Source of the DNA: Tundrisphaera lichenicola
GTDB taxonomy: Bacteria > Planctomycetota > Planctomycetia > Isosphaerales > Isosphaeraceae
Length of the DNA stretch: 64,000 bases
Direction: 5' to 3'
NCBI RefSeq assembly: GCF_051175385.1
Contig: NZ_CP195106.1
Coordinates: 5,332,001 to 5,396,000, forward strand
In this document: positions 25,671-34,596 of the stretch, in pieces
How the letters are laid out: every line of letters starts with the position of its first letter
How positions within the stretch are numbered: the first letter of the stretch is position 1
Position numbers and translations under genes: made by a program
Notes under the pieces: model-generated
What the model saw: the letters and a program-made list of their open reading frames with translations, nothing else
The model's database searches: none
What the model was told of the DNA's origin: nothing

Positions 25671-25855
25671 CTCGAGAGATCCTCTAGGACAGTTCGGTTA
25701 AAAAAGACGGTCATCCCCACCCGACCCGAATAAAGGATATCTGGATAAGAACGCGGTGTGGGCTTTGCTTTGAGGCCGTGATCCAGGCAAGAAAGCCGAG
25801 TAGCGGCGACATTCAGATGAACGTATCCGTCTGGAGGGGAGGCAAGTAGACTCAT
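25667..25855 (-). CDS. short coupled frame upstream of the glycosyltransferase, unrecognised
   Basis: 62 residues from ATG 25855 (open a further 12 codons upstream to a TAG). Its TGA overlaps the glycosyltransferase ATG as ATGA, the arrangement seen for translationally coupled genes in this genome. The sequence (GYVHLNVAATRLSCLDHGLK, SYPDILYSGRVGMTVFF) has natural composition but no family I recognise. It may be the C-terminal remnant of a larger, deleted gene or a small real protein; it may also be chance. Confidence 0.35.
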   Translation of the reverse strand: MSLLASPPDGYVHLNVAATRLSCLDHGLKAKPTPRSYPDILYSGRVGMTVFFNRTVLEDLSR

Positions 25856-26054
25856 CGACTGGACCGAGGGAGTGAGTTCCTCATCGAATTGCTATCCCTC
25901 TCGTTCCTGAGATTTCCAATCCCACCACCGACATCATCAAAACATAAATCTCTTCCACCGAAAATCCATTATCGATAATTCGAAGACTAAGGCCCCTGAA
26001 AATTTCGTCAATCTGTCGCTGAGCTTTTGTCCCGTCTTGAAAAAGCCGGGGAGG

Positions 26055-28226
26055 TCATCGAGAGTTCGACCTTCTAGAGGTCGGTGGGATGAGATAATTG
26101 TCTCTGTCGGGATCACGGGGAAGTAGCGAGAGAGAGTCGCCCGGATCATCGAAGAAAGGTCCTAAGGCCGAGTTAAAATCCTTACCTCGTTCCCAGCGAT
26201 TCTCTCGAAACCAGCCGGCGAATGGACCGAAGTCAGGACCGGGAAAAGCGATCTTGGTAGCGTCCACGATCAGATTATTCTGAATCGAGATACCCTGATC
26301 GGCCGACGAGTTGTTGAGCGAGAAGGCCAGTTCTACATCACCGAAAGAGTTCTCGGCGATGATGACGTCTGATACGCTTTGCGGATCAGGGAACATTAAA
26401 CTGATCGCGGAAAGTCCGGTGGAGAGTACATTTCGCATAATGGTGATCTGTCGGTTGGCATACTGAATGACGATGGGATGACCGAAGACTGGACTCGCGG
26501 TTCGGAACTTGCTGTCCGTAACCTCGATGTATCGGACGGGGACTCGTTCGTTCTGCCCACCGACTACCAGTCCGACCCCTCCGCCCCGAATACTCAGGTC
26601 CTTCAAACGAATTGGCGAGTCCTCCGTACCCCTCGCCCCTTCATGCAGGTTTATGACTCCGAGACCCGAGTCCAGAGGACTGACCAATTCGCATCCCTCG
26701 ATTCGAACGCCAGGACAGTGTCCTGAAATCTCCAGTGCGTGCTGATTTGTGGCGGCTTCGATTCGAAATCCGTGGATCACAACTCGCGATGTCCCAACGA
26801 TCTTGATCACCGGTTGAGTCCCGGAAGACCTCAGGATCGTCGAGGCCGTGGAGATAAGTGTCAGGCCTTCTAGGCGGTTCCCTTGAATCGTCGGGAGTAT
26901 CGATTCATAAGGCCCCGGATCCAAAACGTGGATGATCTGGTTCTTAGTGGCGTGGCCGATCGCATCCACGATGCTCCGATAATCTGCATTCCCCGCCATT
27001 GAAACGGTGATAATCCTCTGTTTTGGTTCCGAGGTGACTGCCCAATTCCGCCGATCAAACAAGTTGTCGTCGGTCTTCGAATAGACGATCAACGCCAAGA
27101 TTCCAACTACCATGGCGAAACCGATCAGAAGTAGCGCGGTGAATTTCTTCTTGTCCGGCTTCGGTTCGGGATGTTCATAGAGGGAATCCCCATGATGGTT
27201 GATCTGGGCGAGGTGAACCGTCAATTGATCGACCACTTCTTGAGCAGATTGGAAGCGATCGGACGGGTCTTTTTCCAGCAATCGATCGACGATCTTGATA
27301 AAAGAGCCTGGTATGGCTTTATTGAGTACTCGAAGCGAAACATGTTTCTGCGACGTGATCCGACGAGCCGTCCCCAGGGCATTCTCTCCTCGAAACGGAG
27401 AATGCCCGGTCGTCATCGCGTACATCACGCATCCGAGGCTGAAAAGATCGCTCCGCTGATCCAAGGGCTGGCCATTGACCTGTTCCGGGGACATATAAGC
27501 CGGTGTCCCGACCACTACACCTTGCGATGTCAATTCGGATTGATCGAGGAGGACGCGTGCCAGTCCGAAATCGGTAATCTTCACCCGATCGATCTGATCC
27601 TCCAGCATGATATTAGCAGGCTTGATATCCCGATGGATGACGCCTTGACGATGAGCCGCGGCAAGTCCATCCGAAATTTGGAGGCTGATGCGGAGAATCT
27701 CGCTCGTCGTCAGGGGTCTGTCGGAACGGATACGATCCATGAGTGACCGACCATCGACGTACTCCATCACCAAGAAGGGTATCCCAACATGTTCGGCGAC
27801 CGCGTGAATCGTCACTACATTGGGATGGTTGATCGCCGCGGCAGCCCGAGCCTCGCGAATAAATCGATTGACGGCTTGATCGCTCGCCATCAAATGAGGA
27901 GTCATCAACTTGATGGCGACTGTGCGGTTCAACTGAGTATCGAAAGCTCGAACGACCACACCCATGGCGCCTCGGCCGATCACTCTCAGAAGCTCGTAAT
28001 GAGTCAGGCGTCCGAACGAGTCGGGGCGACCAGGTGGATCGAGTGATAGGAATTGTAGACTCGCGGCTTCATCCGACGCATTGTCGAGACCTTGCCTAAG
28101 AAAAGGCTCGGTTTGATCCGAAATGGAATGGCTGAAAGGTGCAAGTTCCGTGGATTTCTCGGGATGACTCCCCAGAAAATCAACTTTGGACTTCCCAAAG
28201 CCGGGCGAGACTTCGAGTTCGGCCAT
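26055..28226 (-). CDS. membrane Ser/Thr protein kinase with C-terminal beta-helix-like outer domain
   Basis: 723 residues if started at ATG 28226; the frame is open to 28343. Kinase domain about 75-340: glycine loop GRGAMG, VAIKLM lysine, catalytic HRDIKPANI near 196, DFGLA, activation loop ending GTPAYMSPEQ, and DLFSLGCVMYAM. One transmembrane helix FTALLLIGFAMVVGILALIVY near 365. The outer about 330 residues have repeating short strands (VIHGFRIEA, VRIEGCELV, IRLKDLSIRGG, VRYIEVTDSKF, ITIMRNVLST, VIIAENSF, ISIQNNLIV), the pattern of a parallel right-handed beta-helix. It is plausible as a carbohydrate-sensing or protein-binding receptor kinase. No other regulator is adjacent; the dab operon lies upstream, 370 bases away. 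Confidence 0.88.
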   Translation of the reverse strand: MAELEVSPGFGKSKVDFLGSHPEKSTELAPFSHSISDQTEPFLRQGLDNASDEAASLQFLSLDPPGRPDSFGRLTHYELLRVIGRGAMGVVVRAFDTQLNRTVAIKLMTPHLMASDQAVNRFIREARAAAAINHPNVVTIHAVAEHVGIPFLVMEYVDGRSLMDRIRSDRPLTTSEILRISLQISDGLAAAHRQGVIHRDIKPANIMLEDQIDRVKITDFGLARVLLDQSELTSQGVVVGTPAYMSPEQVNGQPLDQRSDLFSLGCVMYAMTTGHSPFRGENALGTARRITSQKHVSLRVLNKAIPGSFIKIVDRLLEKDPSDRFQSAQEVVDQLTVHLAQINHHGDSLYEHPEPKPDKKKFTALLLIGFAMVVGILALIVYSKTDDNLFDRRNWAVTSEPKQRIITVSMAGNADYRSIVDAIGHATKNQIIHVLDPGPYESILPTIQGNRLEGLTLISTASTILRSSGTQPVIKIVGTSRVVIHGFRIEAATNQHALEISGHCPGVRIEGCELVSPLDSGLGVINLHEGARGTEDSPIRLKDLSIRGGGVGLVVGGQNERVPVRYIEVTDSKFRTASPVFGHPIVIQYANRQITIMRNVLSTGLSAISLMFPDPQSVSDVIIAENSFGDVELAFSLNNSSADQGISIQNNLIVDATKIAFPGPDFGPFAGWFRENRWERGKDFNSALGPFFDDPGDSLSLLPRDPDRDNYLIPPTSRRSNSR

Positions 28227-28323
28227 GATGGCCCCCGTTCGACGCCAACCGGAATGACCTCTGCTACGGAGAAGATTATCCGTACAGCCGGATCTTTGAT
28301 GAGGCGTGACTTGCCCCATATTA

Positions 28324-28346
28324 AACTTGAACTTACTGTTCAAGTT
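28324..28346 (-). promoter_or_regulatory. perfect 9-bp inverted repeat upstream of the kinase gene
   Basis: AACTTGAAC (28324-28332), 5-nt spacer, GTTCAAGTT (28338-28346). It lies about 100 bases before the preferred kinase start and about 250 bases after the dabB2 stop. Its symmetry fits a dimeric repressor operator or an RNA hairpin; on the minus strand a weak T-rich run follows, so it could also end dab transcripts. The 228 bases between it and the dab stop hold no gene. Confidence 0.45.
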
Positions 28347-28596
28347 AGGTTAATCAGCAGCCCATCGCCGCACACATTTGGCCAATGAGATCATTTCCCA
28401 ATGATCGCCTCATTCGGACGATCTGGGCCTATTACGCCCCATCGCTCGATACGGGACGGACAATAGCCGATCTTGACATGATCGCGATAAAAAAACAACG
28501 ATCAAATCAGCATCATCCGGATTGAGTCCATTCGAGCGATTGAGAAGGCGTAGAATGGTTCAGACTTGTCTTCGATGATCATTCAGATCCGAAGAA

Positions 28597-30066
28597 TCAG
28601 CGAGTACTGGACGGCCGGTGGACCCCTGACTTTAGTCTCGCTGAAATCGTGGCTCGAGAGGAAATGCGACGGTCGGCATGTCTCTGACGATCGACCAGGA
28701 TCGCTTCGGCGGCACGCTCCCTGGTTGAAACTCCAGGTTGTGGCATCAACCCTCCTCCCAGTATCAACGCCGCCAGCGTCAAGACAGCAACTCGCTCACG
28801 AAGGCCGAGTCCGAGCGAGACCGTCGAGACGTGCCGAGCGCCGGTGAAGAGTATCAAGTAGGCCCGGACCACGGCGATACCATTCAAGGCGGCCGCGGCG
28901 ATCACCGCGATGCCTGCGTAGGGATTCGCACCGATCGCGCTGTCAACCAGAAGTTCGGTCGAGATGAAACCGAGCGTCCCCGGAAATCCCACGCTTGCCA
29001 AGCCGGTCAGGAGGAAGCAGACTGCCAGGGTGGGAGAGTGGTCGTAAAGGCCGCGATATTCACGCAGGGGAAGGCGTCCGAATCGACCCTCCAGGGCCCG
29101 GAGCGAGAGGCCAAAACCACCCAGCGAGAGGATGACCGAGAACCAGAGACACAGGCTTCCCGTCAGAGATAGTTGGGTATGCAACTCTAATCCAACGAGG
29201 ACTAAAGAGGAGTGGCTCAAGAAGAGATGGGCAAAGAAACGTCGCGTATCGGTCTGGATCGTGGCCATTCCGGCGGCGTAAACGGCCGTGAGGAGAGATG
29301 CGAGCCCGATACTCTGCAAGACCCACCCTGGGCCGATCGGAAGGACCAAGCGAATCGCCGCGTAAACGCCACTGAGTGGCATGACGAATAAGATGGCGAT
29401 GCCGAAAGAAGCATGTTCGAACCAGTCAGTCAGCCAGCAATGAACCGGCACGGTACCGCAGCGGACTAGGATCGCAAACAGCAGTGGAATCGTTGCCCAC
29501 CAGGTCGCCCATCCCGAAGGCTCGCCGCTAAGGCCGACCGCAGACCACCCCAGCAAGAGAAGCCCGACGAAAAGCGTCATGTGGAGGACATATACCCTTG
29601 TCGGCCTGCGGCGGATCAGCAACTCCACGAATGGAGGAATCGTCGAGATCGCCAGGAGGCCGATCAGCAGCCAGGGCTCTTGACTGCTGAAGGTGGAGAG
29701 GCTGATCGCCTCCGTTGTCAACGACCACGAGAATGAGAATCGCCGCATGTGGGTTCGTGGTGTCGCGAGAGCAGTCAGCAGGTGGAGCAACGCGATGGCG
29801 GGAACCAGAGGGGCACTAAGTTCATCGAGACTGAAGAGAACGCGTCCGAAAAAGACCGGCTGGACACTCCAGGTGGATACTTCTCCTGACGACGCTCCGG
29901 CGTAGTTCGTGAGCCAGGCGAGGAACGAGAAGACGAAGGAAGCTCCTGTAAACCCGAGGGCCCACCGATAAGCCCGATTGGGATCGCGACAGAACGCGAC
30001 AAAGAGTGAGCCGAGGAGCGCCGCCGCGATCGCCAGTTCGAGCCAGGGGACGGTCGAGAGGTTCAT
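28597..30066 (-). CDS. second DabB-type membrane subunit (NuoM/MrpD-like proton channel)
   Basis: 489 residues from the ATG at 30066, which overlaps the stop of the previous gene by ATGA (an upstream in-frame ATG at 30168 lies inside that gene). About 13-14 transmembrane helices with antiporter-like landmarks: RCGTVPVHCWLTDWFEHA (the TM7-8 region, with Arg where NuoM has a Lys), FFAHLFLSHSSLVLVGLEL (the 'YSS..H' helix) and a C-terminal FPGTLGFISTELLVDSA. In the DAB system a DabB-type subunit couples cation flow to CO2 hydration by DabA. Two different DabB-like subunits occur here, so one may be an accessory. Last gene of the operon. Confidence 0.85.
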   Translation of the reverse strand: MNLSTVPWLELAIAAALLGSLFVAFCRDPNRAYRWALGFTGASFVFSFLAWLTNYAGASSGEVSTWSVQPVFFGRVLFSLDELSAPLVPAIALLHLLTALATPRTHMRRFSFSWSLTTEAISLSTFSSQEPWLLIGLLAISTIPPFVELLIRRRPTRVYVLHMTLFVGLLLLGWSAVGLSGEPSGWATWWATIPLLFAILVRCGTVPVHCWLTDWFEHASFGIAILFVMPLSGVYAAIRLVLPIGPGWVLQSIGLASLLTAVYAAGMATIQTDTRRFFAHLFLSHSSLVLVGLELHTQLSLTGSLCLWFSVILSLGGFGLSLRALEGRFGRLPLREYRGLYDHSPTLAVCFLLTGLASVGFPGTLGFISTELLVDSAIGANPYAGIAVIAAAALNGIAVVRAYLILFTGARHVSTVSLGLGLRERVAVLTLAALILGGGLMPQPGVSTRERAAEAILVDRQRHADRRISSRATISARLKSGVHRPSSTR

Positions 30067-31451
30067 GAGAGTTCTTCGATCGATCCATATTGAGGACGGA
30101 TGACGCTGGATTCTCGCGATCTCTCGCCATCGATGAAATCGGTCCAACGTTCTTCGGTCGAGTCGCACCAGTGGAAGGCCCGGACATAAGGCCGGACGAT
30201 ATATTCCCGGAGGAGTGAGTCGAGAGAACCTCGATCCAATGCAAACCGGTAGATTCGAGAGAGGTGGGACGACTTACCGAGTCGCTGCCAAGGTTGATCG
30301 GATCTTGGGAGGCGACTGCCGATGGCATCTTCGAGTGTTCGGTAATCATGCAGTAAGCTGGGAGCCCTGATGAACTGCAGGGTCCGAAGTGAGGCGTGAC
30401 CCAGGAGATGAGCCAGGGCGATGTACCTCAAGCCAAACCCGATCTCGGCGACGATGATCCCGACCTGAGAGAGGGAGGCGAAGGAAAGGGCCGACTTGAT
30501 GTCGGTCTGGACGCTACCGGAAACATGAGCAAAAACGGCGGTACTCAGGCCGATCAGAACGACCGCAACCCGGAACGTCGGCGATTGGTCGAGTAAGGGG
30601 CTCACCCTCAATAATAGGAATGCACCAAGGTGCACCGAAAGTGCGCCATAGAACACCGCGCTCGAAGGAGTCGGCCCTTCCATGGCTCGCGGGAGCCACC
30701 CCGAGAACGGGACCAGGGCCGATTTACCCGCTGCCGCCGCCAACAAAAGCAATCCCACCAGTAAAGACTGCGATCCTGAGAGAGCCGAATATCCTTCAGG
30801 CCAAGGGCCAGCCCCCAGGAGTCGATCGAAGTCTCCTTCGCCACTGATGTGGTGCATGACGACGGCGGCGAGCAACAGCGAGGCGTCGGAAATCCGGTAG
30901 ATCACCCAGATCCACAAGGCATTTCGAGAAGGAGACGGACGAGCCTGAAAGAATGCGACCAGCAAAGCTGAAGAGAGCCCTACCAGTTCCCAGCCGGTGA
31001 AGAGTGTCTCGATCGTGCCAGCAAGCGAAGTCACGACCATTCCCATCACGAAGATCGAATACAAGACGAAGAATCGGTTGAATCCCCCTTCGCGATGCAT
31101 GTACTTGTCGGCGAAGGCACCAATCGTCCCCGCGAAAGAGAACGAGAGGATAGCCATCGGGATCGAGAGGCGATCAAAGACGAATTTGACCGAAAAATGA
31201 TATTGATGGGAGATCACGACCCAATTACCCATGTCGATCGTGATATGACGGATCCCAGTTGCGAGCATTACGGTCAGGATGACCAGACAACCGACCAACC
31301 CGGAGACGTTGGCCAGGAGGATGGAGCGAGTTGTTCGCGATTCCTGGAGGGTTCGGCCCATCAACGACGAAAGGCCGAGGTAGGCGGTCAAGATCGTCGG
31401 ACAAACTACGACGAAGATGCCGAGGAGATTCAGCAATTTAGTCTGGTACAT
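30063..31451 (-). CDS. dabB: DabB, NuoL/MrpA-like membrane subunit of inorganic carbon uptake complex
   Basis: 462 residues from ATG 31451. Twelve or more transmembrane helices; conserved antiporter-type residues: Glu in TLFTGWELVGLSSALLVAFF, Lys in AAGKSALVPFSGWLPRAMEGPTPSSAVFYG, and the helix HLLGHASLRTLQFIRAPS. The NuoL-type TM-15 lateral helix is absent, as in DabB. It starts 37 bases after dabA and shares a four-base overlap with the next gene. In DAB complexes DabB is the membrane partner that energises DabA. The last about 80 residues form a hydrophilic tail (SLLREYIVRPYVRAFHW...). Confidence 0.9.
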   Translation of the reverse strand: MYQTKLLNLLGIFVVVCPTILTAYLGLSSLMGRTLQESRTTRSILLANVSGLVGCLVILTVMLATGIRHITIDMGNWVVISHQYHFSVKFVFDRLSIPMAILSFSFAGTIGAFADKYMHREGGFNRFFVLYSIFVMGMVVTSLAGTIETLFTGWELVGLSSALLVAFFQARPSPSRNALWIWVIYRISDASLLLAAVVMHHISGEGDFDRLLGAGPWPEGYSALSGSQSLLVGLLLLAAAAGKSALVPFSGWLPRAMEGPTPSSAVFYGALSVHLGAFLLLRVSPLLDQSPTFRVAVVLIGLSTAVFAHVSGSVQTDIKSALSFASLSQVGIIVAEIGFGLRYIALAHLLGHASLRTLQFIRAPSLLHDYRTLEDAIGSRLPRSDQPWQRLGKSSHLSRIYRFALDRGSLDSLLREYIVRPYVRAFHWCDSTEERWTDFIDGERSRESSVIRPQYGSIEELS

Positions 31452-31488
31452 TTAGCGAGCCTCGATCTTCGACCCGGATTTCTGGCCT

Positions 31489-34400
31489 TCAAAGGCCAAT
31501 TTCTGCAAACTCCAGGTGGTCCCGATATCCGCGATACCAGTCGGCCGAGGTACGCGCCTTCGGGATGGTGAAGGATTGCAGCTCATACGGGCGAAACTCG
31601 CCTTCGACGAAGACGCTGATCGTCCGCTCAATGGGATGGAGAACCGCGAGCTGGATCCACCGATTACGGCAGAGCCTTCCAATTCCCTCGTTTCGATCCA
31701 TAATTCGGAGCATGGCTTCGGTGGTGGTTTCGATTATGAAGAGCGAACGAAGCGGCTCGTGGATTTCGACCATCTGCCAGGAAAGCCCCGTCCTCAAATC
31801 GCTAGCCGCGCCGTCCATCACACCCAAGAGTGATGCCACGTTGTGCGCCAGTTTGGAACCGCATCCATATCCAGCGTTGTCAACATTCGAGAAGTAATAC
31901 TCCAGGTTGATCCCTCCGCAGACCGGGAAGACGGCCGAGAGGACACGGTCCAGGATTGAATTCTCGGCGTCGTCGGTCGAGGGATCATAGGACGCGAGGA
32001 ACGCCCGACGGTCGAGATATAGCCCCCTCGTCCATTCTCGACGACCGACGATCGTGATGGCATTGGTCGCGTGCCCAAGCTCCGGCCGAGTCTCGGATAG
32101 GTCTTGAGACCGAGCCTCGACGTGTTCCCTGGCCTCCTCGAAAGTCAGACTCAGCGGGGCCGATCGAAATCGTCGGCATCGCTCGTGCGCATTGCGCTGG
32201 CCGGCTTCGATTAGGGCCTTCCTGGCCTTCTGGAACTCCTCAAAGTGAGACGGAGGAATGTGATCCAGGTCGTCAAAAATAATAGAATCATTGCAGGTAT
32301 CGTGGTAACCCGCGACGAAAATCGTATCGGTGGGAATTCCCAACCCCCGTTCACCGAGCTTTTGCCGGACTCGTTTATCGGAAAGGAACTGCGCGAGCAC
32401 GCGTGCGTTGGGCTGGCCAGGGGCGCCACCGCAGGCTCCACAGTTGTACGCAGAGATATGGGGATTGTTCTGACTATGCGAGCCATGGCCAATCACGACC
32501 ACCAGACGTGCGAAGCCCTTGGTCAAACCCATGTCCTGGAGAATTCGCTCGGCGATGTCCGTCATCTCATCGACAGAGTATCCGAGACCAGCCCCTTGGG
32601 GTCCGGGTTCCGGCCGGGTTCGCTCTAGCCTAAGCCGAGTCTGCGGAGATGCCTTGATGATCCGTCCGAAATAATGGCGGATTTGCGAAGCCAGCCTTGG
32701 GAAGAGGATCCGGGCCATCAGCGGTATTGCGGCCAGTGAACCTACCGCCCCGGTGAGGAGTGCACCGAATGCGAAACCTCGACTCCCCACGTGTAAACGA
32801 TGTGAGGCATGTCCGAGAACTTTACGACAACCGGCCTTGATCTGCTCGATCTTGGTCGGCTCCTGAACAAGTTCCTCGATCATCCAATGCTTGGGGCTGA
32901 GGATCGCCGGGCAGAGAGGGACGAAGTGCGCGTCGGCGACCCCTTTGTAGTACATCGCCACGCCGAAAAATCCCGCGACACCGAAAGTCTCGACCTCCGG
33001 GGCGATCTCTTCCAGATGACGACGGAACGATTCCTCGCGTTCATCGATGCAGCAAATAACCTGGAACTTTGGAGAGACTGGCCTCCCGACCCGCTTACGG
33101 GAACGAAGCGATATCGCGTCGAGTGTATGAGTCGTGAATCGCTTCTCATAAGCGAGGTGGAAAACCCGTCTACGCTCGATCCCGGAGAAGGACTCGAGTT
33201 CATTCACGAGATTCGTCCAACCGGCGGAATCGAATTCGATCAACCGATCTGGCGAGAGGCCGAATAGCTGTGCAAGTTGGAAAATCAAGAAAGCACGCTG
33301 TTCGACACTGGCGGACGGGGGAATCGTCAAACGTCCTCGGATCTCATCGCGAAGCTCGTCCAGTGGCCTACAATATCCAAGGGCACCCCGAGCCGACTCG
33401 GTCAGCGAATATCGGTCCAAGATCAGTCGAACCGCTAGGAAATCGACGAGACTGCCTTCACGAATCGGATGAACGGCCCGATCTCCATGCCTCTCCACCT
33501 GGCGAATCATCCCAGCCCAGCCACGGAGGGCCAGCAACGTCTCCGAGAGAAAGCTCTCGTATTCCTCCTCGGGAACCCCGAGAATTTCCAACGATTCAAG
33601 GATCGAGTCCAGGGGTTGGATCCCCTGTTCGACGATCCTTGCGAGTTCGAGACCCAGGCCGCGGAGCCATCGATCGGGCGGGTCGGACGCCCCCTGGTAC
33701 AGAGAGCAGAAGGAACGGAGAAACCCTTCCTCGCGAGCCGGTAGAGTCCAGGGAGCGAGCCCTTGGTCGAGATAAGCACCGCAAAAACGAATCAGAAAAT
33801 CATGAACTTGCGTATCGGCATCAAATCCCGTTAACGCCAGGAGGAGATCCCGGTGCCTCATGCTCGGCCCTGGTTTAGGTCCCTCCGCGGGTACTTCGCG
33901 GACACCATCGCAGGCGATCCGCCAGAGTGCCTGGAGCGTGAAACTCTCCCAACGCTCGTCATTCCACTCTTCGATCGCCGAGCCGTCGAACCGTCGGAAT
34001 AACTCGGCCAGACTCTCGGAGACCTGTCCATCGGCGATCAACTTCGAGCCAAGGCGGAGCGGATCGCCCCCCCCCCGGAGATCACGCACGACCCATCGGC
34101 GCGTCTCGGCAATCATCCGGGAGCGAACTGCTGATGACACTTCCTTCCGGATTTTGCGGAGCGCGTCCGTCTCGGCTACGTACCAGACTAGTTCTTCGGT
34201 CGGGCCGGTCTGGAGGGGATATTGAAGCATCGCCAGTCGAAGGTCGAGCTTCGATCCCAAACTTCCGAACCTCTTTTCAGCCTGCTCTCCCAAGTCGAGT
34301 TCCAGGACTTCTTGTAGGTCCGAGAACCCGATCCGTCCCCTCTGGAGAGCGGCTCGGTAGCGATCTTCGGTCATATAGGGCTGGCAGCCATAGAAGCGAG

Positions 34401-34596
34401 CGCCCTTCTGGACGGCTTCATCGAAGTGGAGGTCTTCGAACGCGTGAAGCGTATTGTGGTGAATGAAAACCGTGATTGGGCCCTGGGCAGGCAAGAAATG
34501 CGAAGCGTGCTCGATGATCTTGTAGAGTCGAGACCGTCGGTCTTGATGGCCTTCAGCGACGGTCGAGAACGCTTCGGAAGCGGAGGAGGCGTGCAT
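31489..34596 (-). CDS. dabA: DabA (DUF2309), beta-carbonic-anhydrase-like catalytic subunit
   Basis: 1035 residues from ATG 34596 (AGGA eleven bases upstream). The N-terminus LPAQGPITVFIHHNTLHAFEDLHFDEA is typical of DUF2309. Predicted zinc site: Cys516, His704 and Cys719; acid-base residues Asp518 and Arg520 in the CIDERE motif. The 15-residue His-Cys spacing and 4-residue Cys-Arg spacing equal those of Halothiobacillus DabA (C351, D353, R355, H524, C539). DabA hydrates CO2 at the cytoplasmic face and, with DabB, accumulates bicarbonate. Length is above the bacterial norm (about 800-1000) through extra helical sequence at 100-450. First gene of the dabA-dabB-dabB2 operon. Confidence 0.93.
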   Translation of the reverse strand: MHASSASEAFSTVAEGHQDRRSRLYKIIEHASHFLPAQGPITVFIHHNTLHAFEDLHFDEAVQKGARFYGCQPYMTEDRYRAALQRGRIGFSDLQEVLELDLGEQAEKRFGSLGSKLDLRLAMLQYPLQTGPTEELVWYVAETDALRKIRKEVSSAVRSRMIAETRRWVVRDLRGGGDPLRLGSKLIADGQVSESLAELFRRFDGSAIEEWNDERWESFTLQALWRIACDGVREVPAEGPKPGPSMRHRDLLLALTGFDADTQVHDFLIRFCGAYLDQGLAPWTLPAREEGFLRSFCSLYQGASDPPDRWLRGLGLELARIVEQGIQPLDSILESLEILGVPEEEYESFLSETLLALRGWAGMIRQVERHGDRAVHPIREGSLVDFLAVRLILDRYSLTESARGALGYCRPLDELRDEIRGRLTIPPSASVEQRAFLIFQLAQLFGLSPDRLIEFDSAGWTNLVNELESFSGIERRRVFHLAYEKRFTTHTLDAISLRSRKRVGRPVSPKFQVICCIDEREESFRRHLEEIAPEVETFGVAGFFGVAMYYKGVADAHFVPLCPAILSPKHWMIEELVQEPTKIEQIKAGCRKVLGHASHRLHVGSRGFAFGALLTGAVGSLAAIPLMARILFPRLASQIRHYFGRIIKASPQTRLRLERTRPEPGPQGAGLGYSVDEMTDIAERILQDMGLTKGFARLVVVIGHGSHSQNNPHISAYNCGACGGAPGQPNARVLAQFLSDKRVRQKLGERGLGIPTDTIFVAGYHDTCNDSIIFDDLDHIPPSHFEEFQKARKALIEAGQRNAHERCRRFRSAPLSLTFEEAREHVEARSQDLSETRPELGHATNAITIVGRREWTRGLYLDRRAFLASYDPSTDDAENSILDRVLSAVFPVCGGINLEYYFSNVDNAGYGCGSKLAHNVASLLGVMDGAASDLRTGLSWQMVEIHEPLRSLFIIETTTEAMLRIMDRNEGIGRLCRNRWIQLAVLHPIERTISVFVEGEFRPYELQSFTIPKARTSADWYRGYRDHLEFAEIGL

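Noticed and set aside
22343..25855. tRNA-Ser as the attachment site of an integrative element
   Set aside because: I looked for a repeat of the tRNA 3' end (for example TTCGAATCCCAC) downstream in the window and did not find one, nor an integrase gene. The composition change remains as an observation only.
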